Source: Flavobacterium sp. UMI-01
Lineage (GTDB): Bacteria > Bacteroidota > Bacteroidia > Flavobacteriales > Flavobacteriaceae
Direction of reading: 5' to 3'
Assembly (NCBI RefSeq): GCF_019656315.1
Contig: NZ_BPLU01000069.1
Span: 62,001-126,000, forward strand
Length of the DNA: 64,000 nucleotides
Made by a program: the position numbers and the translations under genes. Every line of letters starts with the position of its first letter. Position 1 is the stretch's first letter. This document shows positions 26,243 to 35,395 of the stretch, piece after piece. Under the pieces are notes generated by a model. It saw only the letters and a program-made list of their open reading frames with translations, was not told where the DNA came from and did not search any database.

Positions 26243-29200
26243 CTAGCTATTTCTAACTTTAACGTGATAAACCACATTTGGTTTTGTTCCGATATGCTCT
26301 AATAAATGATACGATCTTTCGTCTTCTACTAATTTAGCAACTTGACTTTCTTTATCATTTACATCACCAAAAATCATAGCACCACTTGAACAAGCACTAG
26401 AACAAGCTGTTTGGAATTCACCATCAACAACAGCTCTTCCTTCTCTCTTCGCTTTCAAAATAGTCGCTTGAGTCATTTGGATACACATAGAACATTTCTC
26501 CATAACTCCACGAGAACGAACATTTACATCAGGATTTAATACCATACGGCCTAAATCATCATTCATGTGGTAATCAAACTCACTATTTCCGTTATACAAG
26601 AACCAGTTAAAACGACGCACTTTATAAGGACAGTTGTTCGCACAGTAACGAGTACCCACACATCTATTATAAGCCATGTGGTTTTGACCTTGACGTCCAT
26701 GAGAAGTTGCAGCAACAGGACAAACAGTCTCACATGGAGCGTGATTACAATGTTGACACATTACCGGTTGGAAAGCAACTTGTGGATTATCTCCAGCTTT
26801 TTCCATTTCATTAAAAGTTGATAACGAACTAGATAATCCAGCAATACCTTCTTTTCTTTCGTTATCACCTTCAAAAGTACTTTCAGATGAATAATATCTA
26901 TCAATACGCAACCAGTGCATATCTCTACTTCTTCTTACTTCAGATTTACCTACAACTGGAACGTTGTTCTCAGCGTGACATGCAATCACACAAGCACCAC
27001 AACCAGTACAAGCATTTAAATCAATTGATAGGTTGAAGTGATGTCCAACAGAACGATCAAAAGAATCCCATAAATCTACAGTTGTAGATTCTACTTCTTT
27101 ATGATCCAATGACACCATCGGAACTGGATTCCATTCTTTAGCATCTTTAGTATTGAAGATTTCCAAAGAAGTTTCTTTGATAATATCTCCTCTACCCATT
27201 AAGGTTTTTTGCCCTTGAACACAAGCAAATTCGTGTTCTCCATTAGCCTTAACTAATGAAACAGATTGCACCTCATTGAAACCTTTATATAAAGCATAGG
27301 CATTAACACCTACTTGCATTTCTTCTTTTAAAGCTGCTTTACGACCATAACCTAATGCTAAACCAATTGTCCCTACAGCTTGTCCAGGTTGAACAATAAC
27401 AGGAACATTTTCTAATTTAACACCGTCAGCAGTAGTAATAGTAGCATAACTACCATTCAAGCCACCGTTAGCTACAATTTCATTAGACAATTCTAATTGT
27501 TTAGCATCAGCATTGGAAACTGTCACATAGTTATCCCAAGAAACTCTAGTAATAGGATCTGGGAATTCTTGCAACCAAGGGTTATTTGCTTGCTGTCCAT
27601 CACCTAAACCAGTTTTAGTATATAAAACCAATTCGAAACCTTCAACAGCTTTAGCTTTAGCCAAAGTAGCGGCAGCACTATTAAAATCAGCTCCAGCAGC
27701 CGATAAAGATTGGGAACTTCCTATAAAAACTCCGTCATGCAATACTTTATTCCAAGCTGCTCCACCAGTAAAACCAGCAGCAGTAGCTTTTACATAATCA
27801 TAGTACGTTCCACCTACCCCGTTCAATACCATCAAAACTTCTTGAAATTGTTTTGTATCAAACAATGGACGAATAGTTGGTTGAGTCAAACTATAAGTAC
27901 CTTTAGTCAAACTTAAATCCCCCCAAGATTCTAAATAATGAGGAACCGCAGCCGCTACTGTACTTATTGAAGCCGTTTCGTCTTCTTTTAAAGAAAAAGC
28001 AACCGAAGTCTTTACTTTTTTAAGTCCATCAACAAAAGAAGCTGAATCAGCTAATGTATAAACAGGATTAACGCCACTCATTAATAATGTATGAACACTA
28101 CCTGCCTTCATATCATTTATTAATTGAGCTACTTTTTCATTAGATCCTTTTCTTATTTGTCTTGTACCCGCAGTTACAAATGCTTCACTTGCCAAAGCAT
28201 TGTTAATTGCCAATACTAATAATTGAGCATTTTTATCTTGAATCCCTGAAACTAAAACTCCTTGAGCTCCAGCCATCTTTAATTGCTTAGCAGCTTTAGT
28301 TACTTCTTCTTTTAATTTAGCATCTAAATTTACAGCTACAGAAGAACCTGTTACTACATTATATATATGTACTAAAGCTTGTTTTTGATTCGCAATAGTC
28401 ATTGGCAAACGTTTGTCAGCGGCAGCTCCAGACAAAGTCATGTTCGCTTCCAATTGGAAGTGACGAGACATTTTTCCGTTTTTAGGAATTCTTCCTTGAG
28501 CATAACCTGCATCATAGCCACCACCTTGCCAGTCACCTAAAAAGTCAGCACCAACAGAAACAATTAGAGAAGCTTTTGAAAAATCATAATCTACCAAGGC
28601 TCTTTCTCCGTACACAGTTTCAAAAGCATCTAAAGCTTCAGAAGAAGAAACTGCATCATAAACCACATGCTTAGCATTAGGATTTTTTGATATGAACTCA
28701 GCGATTAATTTTTCAGTTGAAGGACTTGCCAATGTATTAGTCAAAACTACTACTTGACCACCTTTAGCTTTTGCATCAACAAGACTTGACTTAATTTTTG
28801 CTTCTACCGCAGCCCAAGTTGCAGATTTACCTTCAATCTTTGGCTCTTTCAAACGCAAATTATCATATAATGATAAAACAGACGCATGAACCCTTGCATT
28901 CGCAGCAAATTTAGCCCCGGAAATGGTGTTATTTTCTATTTTAATAGGACGCCCTTCACGTGTTTTAACAAGAAGATTTGCAAAATCAAAACCATCAAAC
29001 ATAGAAGTTGCATAATAATCTGCAATCCCAGGAATGATTTGTTCTGGTTGTAATACATAAGGAATCGACTTGTGTACAGGACCTTCACATGCAACCAAAG
29101 TAGCAGCTGCTGTACTAAATCCAACGTACTTTAAAAAATCACGACGTGATGTTGAACCAGAAGACAAAGCTTCATTATTACCTAAGAATTCATCTGTAGG

Positions 29201-29299
29201 AATCGCTTCAACAAATTCGTTATTTTTAAGCGCCTCAACAATAGAACTATTTCCGTCTAGTTCCTCAACACTTTTCCAGTATTTTTTGTTTGATGACAT
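26243..29299 (-). CDS. actB: Alternative Complex III molybdopterin-like/iron-sulfur subunit ActB
   Basis: The protein has 1018 residues. A twin-arginine signal TSRRDFLKYVGF (RR at 52-53) is preceded by an unusually long N-terminal region, the 'Tat-variant' typical of this subunit, and is followed by LVACEG, where Cys 71 could be lipidated. The middle is a molybdopterin oxidoreductase fold that lacks the cofactor in studied ACIII complexes. The C-terminal third is a ferredoxin-like domain with four 4Fe-4S clusters: CTGCGACVIAC, CQHCNHAPCETVCP, CVGTRYCANNCP and KCSMCIQ. It carries electrons between ActC/ActF and the heme subunits. Confidence 0.94.
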   Translation of the reverse strand: MSSNKKYWKSVEELDGNSSIVEALKNNEFVEAIPTDEFLGNNEALSSGSTSRRDFLKYVGFSTAAATLVACEGPVHKSIPYVLQPEQIIPGIADYYATSMFDGFDFANLLVKTREGRPIKIENNTISGAKFAANARVHASVLSLYDNLRLKEPKIEGKSATWAAVEAKIKSSLVDAKAKGGQVVVLTNTLASPSTEKLIAEFISKNPNAKHVVYDAVSSSEALDAFETVYGERALVDYDFSKASLIVSVGADFLGDWQGGGYDAGYAQGRIPKNGKMSRHFQLEANMTLSGAAADKRLPMTIANQKQALVHIYNVVTGSSVAVNLDAKLKEEVTKAAKQLKMAGAQGVLVSGIQDKNAQLLVLAINNALASEAFVTAGTRQIRKGSNEKVAQLINDMKAGSVHTLLMSGVNPVYTLADSASFVDGLKKVKTSVAFSLKEDETASISTVAAAVPHYLESWGDLSLTKGTYSLTQPTIRPLFDTKQFQEVLMVLNGVGGTYYDYVKATAAGFTGGAAWNKVLHDGVFIGSSQSLSAAGADFNSAAATLAKAKAVEGFELVLYTKTGLGDGQQANNPWLQEFPDPITRVSWDNYVTVSNADAKQLELSNEIVANGGLNGSYATITTADGVKLENVPVIVQPGQAVGTIGLALGYGRKAALKEEMQVGVNAYALYKGFNEVQSVSLVKANGEHEFACVQGQKTLMGRGDIIKETSLEIFNTKDAKEWNPVPMVSLDHKEVESTTVDLWDSFDRSVGHHFNLSIDLNACTGCGACVIACHAENNVPVVGKSEVRRSRDMHWLRIDRYYSSESTFEGDNERKEGIAGLSSSLSTFNEMEKAGDNPQVAFQPVMCQHCNHAPCETVCPVAATSHGRQGQNHMAYNRCVGTRYCANNCPYKVRRFNWFLYNGNSEFDYHMNDDLGRMVLNPDVNVRSRGVMEKCSMCIQMTQATILKAKREGRAVVDGEFQTACSSACSSGAMIFGDVNDKESQVAKLVEDERSYHLLEHIGTKPNVVYHVKVRNS

Positions 29300-29383
29300 T
29301 TTATATAAATATTAGAATCTTAATTATTATTTTCTTTAATCAGTGACTTGAAATTCAGTTCATCTTAAACCGAAGATTCAAAT

Positions 29384-30706
29384 CTAGTAATGACATTTAC
29401 CACACTCTAAACCTCCCATTTGAGCAGCAGTTAATTTCTCAACTCCATACTTTTTAGAAAGCTCAGCATGTATTTTAGTATAATATTCATTACCCTCCAT
29501 TTTAACATCAGTTTTTCTGTGACAATCCACACACCAACCCATTGTTAATGGAGCAAATTGTTTTTGAATTTCATAAGTCTCAACGGGACCGTGACAAGTT
29601 TGACATTCAATACCTGCAACAGTAACGTGTTGAGAGTGATTAAAGTAAACAAAATCAGGTAAATTATGAATACGCACCCATTTAACTGGCTGTGTCTTGC
29701 CAGTATAAGTTTGAGTTGTCTTATCCCAACCTACAGCATCGTATAATTTTTGGATTTGTGCGTCATAGAAGGCTTTACTGTACTCAGGAGTCGCAGTAGA
29801 TTCAGCTACTTCAGAAATATTTTTATGACAATTCATACATACATTCAAAGAAGGAATACCTGCATTTTTACTTACTCTTGCAGCAGAGTGACAGTATTTA
29901 CAGTTGATTTCATTATCACCCGCGTGTATTTTGTGAGAATAATGAATTGGCTGAATTGGCTCATAATCTTTATCAACACCTACTTGCATCAAGTACCCAT
30001 AGACAAAGTAACCACTTGCCAACAATAAAAATATAGCAGTAACTAAAACTAAAAATTGATTTTTAACAAAAGCCTTCCATACAGAAACTCCTTTCTCTTT
30101 TTCAACAACTTTAATTCCGTTTGCATTAGCAACTTTAGTCAACACTTTATTAACCATGAACAACATCACAACTAATATTGCCATAACAAGTGCTAAAGCT
30201 CCAAGAATAACATTATTTGAAATTCCAGCTTCTTGAGAAGCAGTAGCCCCTCCTTGAGCAGCACCAGCCACGACAGGCGCATCAGCTTTAACCTCAGAAG
30301 TATAAGCTATAATATTATCAATGTCACTATCTGACAACTGAGGAAAAGACGTCATCACCGCCTTATTATTCTCCTCAAATAATTTTACAGCAGCAGCATC
30401 TCCTGACTTAATCATTTCAGAACTATTACGAACCCACTTGTAAAGCCAAGCCATATCATGCTTACTAGCAACACCTCTAAGTGCAGGACCAGTAGATTTA
30501 GCATCCAATTTATGACATGCCGCACAGTTTGAATTAAAAAGTTCTTTCCCTTTTACAGGATCGCCACCTTGCGAGGCCGCAGGAGCTTCAGTTGCAGCTG
30601 CAGGCGCAGCATCTTGAGCAATTGAAGTTAAGGAAAAAGCTAGCGTTAAAGCAAAACTTAAAAATAATTTCCTTGAGATCGAATTATGGTTACCCACCTT
30701 TTTCAT
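29384..30706 (-). CDS. actA: Alternative Complex III multiheme cytochrome ActA
   Basis: The protein has 440 residues. A signal peptide (residues 12-30) is followed by a class-I cytochrome c domain with CAACHK. Two hydrophobic segments sit near residues 165-190 and 218-240, and then come five more c-heme motifs: CKYCH, CMNCH, CQTCH, CVDCH and CGKCH. The extra N-terminal mono-heme domain fused to the pentaheme ActA is a known Bacteroidota variant. ActA is the heme chain of ACIII on the periplasmic side. It is the first gene of the operon and has an almost ideal promoter. Confidence 0.94.
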   Translation of the reverse strand: MKKVGNHNSISRKLFLSFALTLAFSLTSIAQDAAPAAATEAPAASQGGDPVKGKELFNSNCAACHKLDAKSTGPALRGVASKHDMAWLYKWVRNSSEMIKSGDAAAVKLFEENNKAVMTSFPQLSDSDIDNIIAYTSEVKADAPVVAGAAQGGATASQEAGISNNVILGALALVMAILVVMLFMVNKVLTKVANANGIKVVEKEKGVSVWKAFVKNQFLVLVTAIFLLLASGYFVYGYLMQVGVDKDYEPIQPIHYSHKIHAGDNEINCKYCHSAARVSKNAGIPSLNVCMNCHKNISEVAESTATPEYSKAFYDAQIQKLYDAVGWDKTTQTYTGKTQPVKWVRIHNLPDFVYFNHSQHVTVAGIECQTCHGPVETYEIQKQFAPLTMGWCVDCHRKTDVKMEGNEYYTKIHAELSKKYGVEKLTAAQMGGLECGKCHY

Positions 30707-30791
30707 ATAGTATAATGATTATCTACTAAAAATTGGCATAGTTTTTTATAATTATTACATAAAAAAGCTACCCCTTTATTATAAATTTCGA

Positions 30792-30822
30792 CAAAAATAC
30801 GACTTATGAACTATTCTCAAAA
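30792..30822 (-). promoter_or_regulatory. Promoter of the act-cox operon
   Basis: On the minus strand TTTTG (30822-30818) is followed by 18 bases and then TATTTTTG (30799-30792), an excellent match to the Bacteroidota -33/-7 promoter. The 5' leader would be about 80 bases. Confidence 0.75.
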
Positions 30823-30896
30823 CCATAAGATAACGTTAATTCCAATTTATATTCATTCTAAATAAATATTCGCTTTCACAATCTTTTATTAAATAC

Positions 30897-30904
30897 TATT
30901 TTTG
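30897..30904 (+). promoter_or_regulatory. -7 element of the SPOR-domain gene
   Basis: TATTTTTG fits TAnnTTTG and lies 19 bases before the ATG at 30923. It covers the upstream TTG at 30902, which therefore cannot be the start. Confidence 0.55.
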
Positions 30905-30922
30905 CCTAAAAACCATCATATT

Positions 30923-31312
30923 ATGAAAATAACAACTCGCAAAACCCTCAAAATACTTAACATAATAATAGGCCTAACCACAACAATAACACTTGCACAA
31001 CAACAAAATACAAACTTGCAGCAAGATGATACTTTTGAACAATTATTGAATGAAAAAAGAAAAATAAATAGCGCAATCATTGTAAATCAGCGCTATAAAA
31101 TTCAGGTTTTTAGTGGAAGTAGTGATGGTGCAAAAAAAACATTAGCAGAATGCAAACAAGATTTTAAGGATCTCGACGGGACAATCATATTCAACACCCC
31201 CAATTACAAAGTTTGGATTGGGAATTTCAGAACCAGAATTGAAGCTGAACGTCTGATGGTAGAAATAAAAAGAAAATATCCTAACGCCCTATTGATAAAA
31301 CCAGAAAAATAA
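30923..31312 (+). CDS. Exported SPOR-domain protein
   Basis: From the ATG at 30923 the protein has 129 residues: a signal peptide (TLKILNIIIGLTTTITLAQ), a short Gln/Asn-rich linker, and a SPOR domain over roughly residues 55-128 (YKIQVFSGSSDGAKKTLAEC and NYKVWIGNFRTRIEAERL). SPOR domains bind peptidoglycan stripped of stem peptides, usually at division septa. This protein has no enzyme domain, so it is likely a cell-wall marker or adaptor in the periplasm. It is divergent from actA and is followed by a convergent gene. Confidence 0.85.
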   Translation: MKITTRKTLKILNIIIGLTTTITLAQQQNTNLQQDDTFEQLLNEKRKINSAIIVNQRYKIQVFSGSSDGAKKTLAECKQDFKDLDGTIIFNTPNYKVWIGNFRTRIEAERLMVEIKRKYPNALLIKPEK

Positions 31313-31369
31313 ATCCTAAAAAAGGTTTTTAAGATTAATTACTCACTAAATCCTCAAAAATGCTTTAAT

Positions 31370-32893
31370 TTATTTTGAGCCTTTGTAATTCCGCATTAAA
31401 TAGACATACATATTTCTAACAGGCTTCCCTCCTCTTACTTGCTCTATAATTACAGGAGCGTTAATTTTTTCAAATAAACCTCCATAAAGCTCATGGGGAT
31501 TTTTAAAATAATTTGAAAAAGTCACAAAATAAGCATCATCCCCTTCTTTTAGCTTAGGCCTGTATTGATTCAACCAATAATAGGTATGGATATCATTCAA
31601 CTCACCAATAGCTACAAATTGCAAATTTAATGGCTCCGCAATATAATTATCAATATGCGCACCTGGAAACCATTTATTATTAACCACAAACCTAGTATTT
31701 GCTATCCCCATAATATTATTTTTGTGAAGCAAATCCTCAAAATTATCCTTAAAATAACTCCAATCATACATATCTAAAGTCACATCTTTTTTCCCTAAAA
31801 ACTTAACATCATTACTACCTAAAGTTCCTGGATAAAAATTAATAACCCAAACTCCAATCCCAGCAATTAGAATAACTAAAAAATTAGCCCACTTAGCCCA
31901 ACGAAAAGAAAAATTTTTGTTTTCCTCATCAGCAAGAAAACAAGAAACTAAAATCATCAAGGTAACATAAGCTGGACCAGACCAATGAGGCAATGTATCT
32001 CTAAAAACCGAAATCATTAACAACACTACAATCAAAGGCAAACTCAACAAAAATAACAAACGAGTGAATGGAGTACTGATTTGATTCTTTTTCTTAAAAA
32101 AAGAAATCAACCCCAGAATCACCAAAAAATAATTAATTGGATTATTATACAAAATACCCCCAACCAATTCTCTAAAAAAACTATTAAAATTAACTCCCTG
32201 ATTAATTACCACTCTATCACTATGAAATTGATAAGTAATGAAATCATTCGCAATATTCCAGAATAAAATAGGAGAAACCACCACTAGAGTAAGAAGTAGA
32301 GCACAATAAAAAAAGGGATTTTTCAACAAAATCCTTTTATACCACAAAACATACATTATAAATCCGAACCATAAAAAAACACCATGAACTTTACTCATAA
32401 TGCATAGTCCTGCAACGAGTCCAAAAAACAACAAATTGGCATTCACAGTAGTAATTGTACTATTTTCGTCGACTACCTTAATCAAAATCCACAAACTTAG
32501 AATCCAAAAAAACAATTGCGGACTATCTGGCATAATAAAAAGACCCGAAATGATACTAGAATACACAGAAGCGGTATAGAGTAATGCTGCCAATAAACCT
32601 GCTTGTTCATTTTTTAGCTTTTTCCCAATAGTAAAAACCAAATAAGTATTAATGGCCGCTAAAACAATTGGCCCTAATCGGATAAAAAACTCCGAAGTAA
32701 ATTGCATATTAAAAGTTGACAGCCTAATCAATAAAGCCACCATAGGAGGATGATCAAAATAATTCCATTGCAGGTGGCGCGCATACGTTAAATAATACAC
32801 TTCGTCATTCCCTAAATCAATAGAAAAAGCCAAAAAGCAACGAATCATCGTTGCTAATAAAAGCACAGCAAAAATTTTATTTCTTGAAAACAT
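31370..32893 (-). CDS. GT39-family (PMT-like) membrane glycosyltransferase
   Basis: From the ATG at 32893 (MFSRNK) the protein has 507 residues. The open frame upstream belongs to the gtrA-like gene, whose stop is at 32895-32897, so the two genes abut. About ten transmembrane helices and the signature DLGNDEVYYLTYARHLQWNY, with the catalytic Asp-Glu in the first large loop, and FDHPPMVALLIRL mark the ArnT/PMT_2 type. Such enzymes move a sugar from a polyprenyl-phosphate carrier to a lipid, protein or glycan on the periplasmic side. The acceptor is unknown. It is the last gene of a PAP2-GtrA-GT39 operon. Confidence 0.85.
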   Translation of the reverse strand: MFSRNKIFAVLLLATMIRCFLAFSIDLGNDEVYYLTYARHLQWNYFDHPPMVALLIRLSTFNMQFTSEFFIRLGPIVLAAINTYLVFTIGKKLKNEQAGLLAALLYTASVYSSIISGLFIMPDSPQLFFWILSLWILIKVVDENSTITTVNANLLFFGLVAGLCIMSKVHGVFLWFGFIMYVLWYKRILLKNPFFYCALLLTLVVVSPILFWNIANDFITYQFHSDRVVINQGVNFNSFFRELVGGILYNNPINYFLVILGLISFFKKKNQISTPFTRLLFLLSLPLIVVLLMISVFRDTLPHWSGPAYVTLMILVSCFLADEENKNFSFRWAKWANFLVILIAGIGVWVINFYPGTLGSNDVKFLGKKDVTLDMYDWSYFKDNFEDLLHKNNIMGIANTRFVVNNKWFPGAHIDNYIAEPLNLQFVAIGELNDIHTYYWLNQYRPKLKEGDDAYFVTFSNYFKNPHELYGGLFEKINAPVIIEQVRGGKPVRNMYVYLMRNYKGSK

Positions 32894-32894
32894 T

Positions 32895-33272
32895 TTAGAA
32901 CTTGAATGTATAAAAGGAGTTGGCTCCAAAATTCCAGAAAAACACAATAATAGTCACCAGAATTTTACTAGCATAAAAATTAATAGAGGTCTTTTTTTGT
33001 AACGAATACAACACCGAAGTATTAATACTAAAACCAACAATTGCAATAATCAGAAAACTTAAAAACTGTAAGCCAATTTCAGGATTATGATTATCAAATG
33101 TAAAATACTTATTTAAAAAATAATTATTAGTAACCCCAAATAAAAAACCAGCACTATTAGCTACATATCTATTCCATTTTAGTTTCTCTTTACAAAACCA
33201 AGTAACACCAAAATCTATTAGCAAACCTGTAAAACCAACTAAACCAAATTTGAAAAATTTTAAAAAATCCAT
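32895..33272 (-). CDS. GtrA-family membrane protein
   Basis: A 125-residue protein with four predicted transmembrane helices (ends near 9-27, 39-55, 71-92, 100-122) and the GtrA pattern FKFGLVGFTGLLIDFGVTWF near the start. GtrA proteins are thought to help move polyprenyl-phosphate-linked sugars across the membrane; the mechanism is not settled. It starts 9 bases after the PAP2 stop and its stop abuts the glycosyltransferase start. The neighbours support a role in a lipid-linked sugar pathway. Confidence 0.85.
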   Translation of the reverse strand: MDFLKFFKFGLVGFTGLLIDFGVTWFCKEKLKWNRYVANSAGFLFGVTNNYFLNKYFTFDNHNPEIGLQFLSFLIIAIVGFSINTSVLYSLQKKTSINFYASKILVTIIVFFWNFGANSFYTFKF

Positions 33273-33281
33273 ACTCCTTAA

Positions 33282-33977
33282 TTAGTTTAAAGAATGATTG
33301 GGCTCTAATGCTTCAAAAAACTTTCGAGTACGCAGTTTATTAATTACTTGAGGAGTTGCTAAAATTGTCTTATACCAAACTAATGACAAAACTCCAAAAA
33401 CCAACCCGATAATAGCCCCCACACAAACATCAATTAAAAAATGATGTGCCAAATAAACCCTAGAATATCCTACCATCATACTCAATATTAACAAGCACCA
33501 ACAAATGTATCTCTTCTTGAAATAACCAGACAACACTGTTGCTAAGGCAAAAAAAGAAGCGGTATGACCTGATGGAAAACTTTTAAATCCAATGCGACTA
33601 TGAGCGAATGTATCTAAATAATATTGATGATGGTACATTCGAAAATATACACTTGGTCTTGGAGCTATAATCATATTTTTAATTAGTTGTGCAAAAAGAC
33701 CTGAACTCAAATAGGAAAGAATAATTATGAATGCCAGATTACGAGTCTTTTTAAAGAAAAATAAAACTAAGGCTGTTACTATAATAAACAAACCATCACC
33801 CAAGAAAGTAATGGCTTCAAAGACCAAATTTAAACTTTTCGTATGGAATTGATTTAACCATATAAACCCCTCTGCTCTTGTAAACAAAATCAAAAAAAAC
33901 AGCACAAAAACAATCAACACCAAATTAAGAGTATAAAATAATTTATTTTGCATTATTTCACTAACGACTGCTTTCAT
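33282..33977 (-). CDS. PAP2-superfamily membrane phosphatase
   Basis: The protein has 231 residues and about six transmembrane segments. All three catalytic motifs of the superfamily are present: KNMIIAPRP (motif 1), PSGHT (motif 2) and SRVYLAHHFLID (motif 3, with the His nucleophile and Asp). These enzymes remove phosphate from lipid pyrophosphates such as undecaprenyl pyrophosphate or from other lipids. It is the first gene of the PAP2-GtrA-GT39 unit, so a role in recycling or feeding the lipid carrier is a fair inference. The 245-base stretch upstream, toward the divergent MFS gene, holds no further gene. Confidence 0.88.
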   Translation of the reverse strand: MKAVVSEIMQNKLFYTLNLVLIVFVLFFLILFTRAEGFIWLNQFHTKSLNLVFEAITFLGDGLFIIVTALVLFFFKKTRNLAFIIILSYLSSGLFAQLIKNMIIAPRPSVYFRMYHHQYYLDTFAHSRIGFKSFPSGHTASFFALATVLSGYFKKRYICWCLLILSMMVGYSRVYLAHHFLIDVCVGAIIGLVFGVLSLVWYKTILATPQVINKLRTRKFFEALEPNHSLN

Positions 33978-34192
33978 TATTACGTCAATTAAAATTTTTG
34001 GTGTAAAAATAAAAGAAGCATGTTTTTATAATATGAAGTCGGCTTTGTGATAACAAAATCAAATCATTAAGTGTACGTTATTAACATCAACGAATCGTTA
34101 CTAGTTTATATTTAGTTACAATCTGTGGCAACGCCTACCCTTTTAAACGAATAAAAGAACCAAAATCAGCCTCCCTTTTGCTCGTTTATAAG

Positions 34193-34200
34193 TAAGTTTG
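34193..34200 (+). promoter_or_regulatory. -7 element of the MFS gene
   Basis: TAAGTTTG fits TAnnTTTG and lies 22 bases before the ATG at 34223. No -33 match is found at the right distance. Confidence 0.4.
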
Positions 34201-34222
34201 CAATGCATGAAATAAAAAATAA

Positions 34223-35395
34223 ATGAAAAAAAGCCTAATCTCCCTTTCTTTTGGTGGTTTAACAATTGGAATAACCGAGTTTGTCATGATGGGAATACTT
34301 CCTGACATTGCCAACAACCTCAATGTTAGTATCCCCGTAGCAGGATATTTAATATCCGCTTATGCCTTAGGAGTGGTAATTGGAGCCCCTTTATTGGTTA
34401 TTTTTACACGGAACACCCCTCCAAAAAGAACATTATTAATTCTTGCAGCATTACTGACTCTTTTTAATTCATTAGCCATCATTGCCCCTAATTACAACCT
34501 CTTATTTCTATCACGGTTCCTTTCAGGACTGCCACACGGTGCTTTTTTTGGAATAGGAGCTGTTGTTGCAAGTCGGTTAGCCGACAAAGGAAAAGAGGCG
34601 CAGGCCATTTCTATTATGTTTCTTGGATTAACCATCGCTAATGTCGTAGGTGTACCAATAGGAACCTACATTGGTCACCATTTTAGCTGGAGGTACACTT
34701 TTATTATTATTGGAATTATTGGTAGTATCACTTTTACTGCAATTCATTTTTGGATGCCCGAAATCCAAAATAAATCTGAGGAAACCATTGGCAAACAATT
34801 ACAATTTTTCAAAAAACCTGAAGCTTGGCTTGTCATTTTAATAACAGCAATTGGCTCTGGAGGATTATTTTGCTGGATAAGTTATATCGCACCCTTACTA
34901 ACTGAAATTTCAGGATTTGAAGCTGCCAATGTACCTTACATTTTAATACTGGCAGGACTAGGGATGGTTACTGGTAATATACTTGGCGGAAAATTAGCCG
35001 ACAAATTCTCAGCCGAAAAAACGATTATTTGTTTGTTGCTAACAATTGCTCTAGATTTAATTTTAGTATTCTTCTTTTCCTCAAATCCTTACATTAGTTT
35101 ATTTCTCGTATTTACTTCGGGATGTTTCTCATTTGCATTAGCTGCACCAGTACAAATGTTAATGATAAAAACAGCTGTGGGAGCTGAAATGATTGCCTCT
35201 GCCAGCATTCAAGCGGCATTTAATATCGGAAACGCACTGGGAGCCTTTTTAGGTGGTTTACCATTAGTAGTTGGATTCAACTATGCTTCACCTAATTTAG
35301 TTGGTGCAATAATGTCTATTTTTGGAGTATTATTTACGATTGTATTTTTACAAAGAAAACAAAGAGAACTCAAATTGGAAACCTTAAAAACCTAG
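34223..35395 (+). CDS. MFS transporter, AraJ/drug-exporter type
   Basis: At 390 residues with 12 transmembrane helices this is a typical compact MFS exporter. The first helix begins SFGGLTIGITEFVMMGILPDI and motif A-like GVVIGAPLL follows, with FLSGLPHGAFFGIGAVVASRL later, all close to the AraJ / sugar-or-drug efflux subgroup. The substrate cannot be read from the sequence. It starts a single-gene transcript and ends one base before the metallophosphoesterase stop on the other strand, with no spacer or visible terminator. Confidence 0.88.
   Translation: MKKSLISLSFGGLTIGITEFVMMGILPDIANNLNVSIPVAGYLISAYALGVVIGAPLLVIFTRNTPPKRTLLILAALLTLFNSLAIIAPNYNLLFLSRFLSGLPHGAFFGIGAVVASRLADKGKEAQAISIMFLGLTIANVVGVPIGTYIGHHFSWRYTFIIIGIIGSITFTAIHFWMPEIQNKSEETIGKQLQFFKKPEAWLVILITAIGSGGLFCWISYIAPLLTEISGFEAANVPYILILAGLGMVTGNILGGKLADKFSAEKTIICLLLTIALDLILVFFFSSNPYISLFLVFTSGCFSFALAAPVQMLMIKTAVGAEMIASASIQAAFNIGNALGAFLGGLPLVVGFNYASPNLVGAIMSIFGVLFTIVFLQRKQRELKLETLKT

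Noticed and set aside
30902..30922. Extra seven codons at the start of the SPOR gene
   Set aside because: They lie on the -7 promoter element and begin with TTG.
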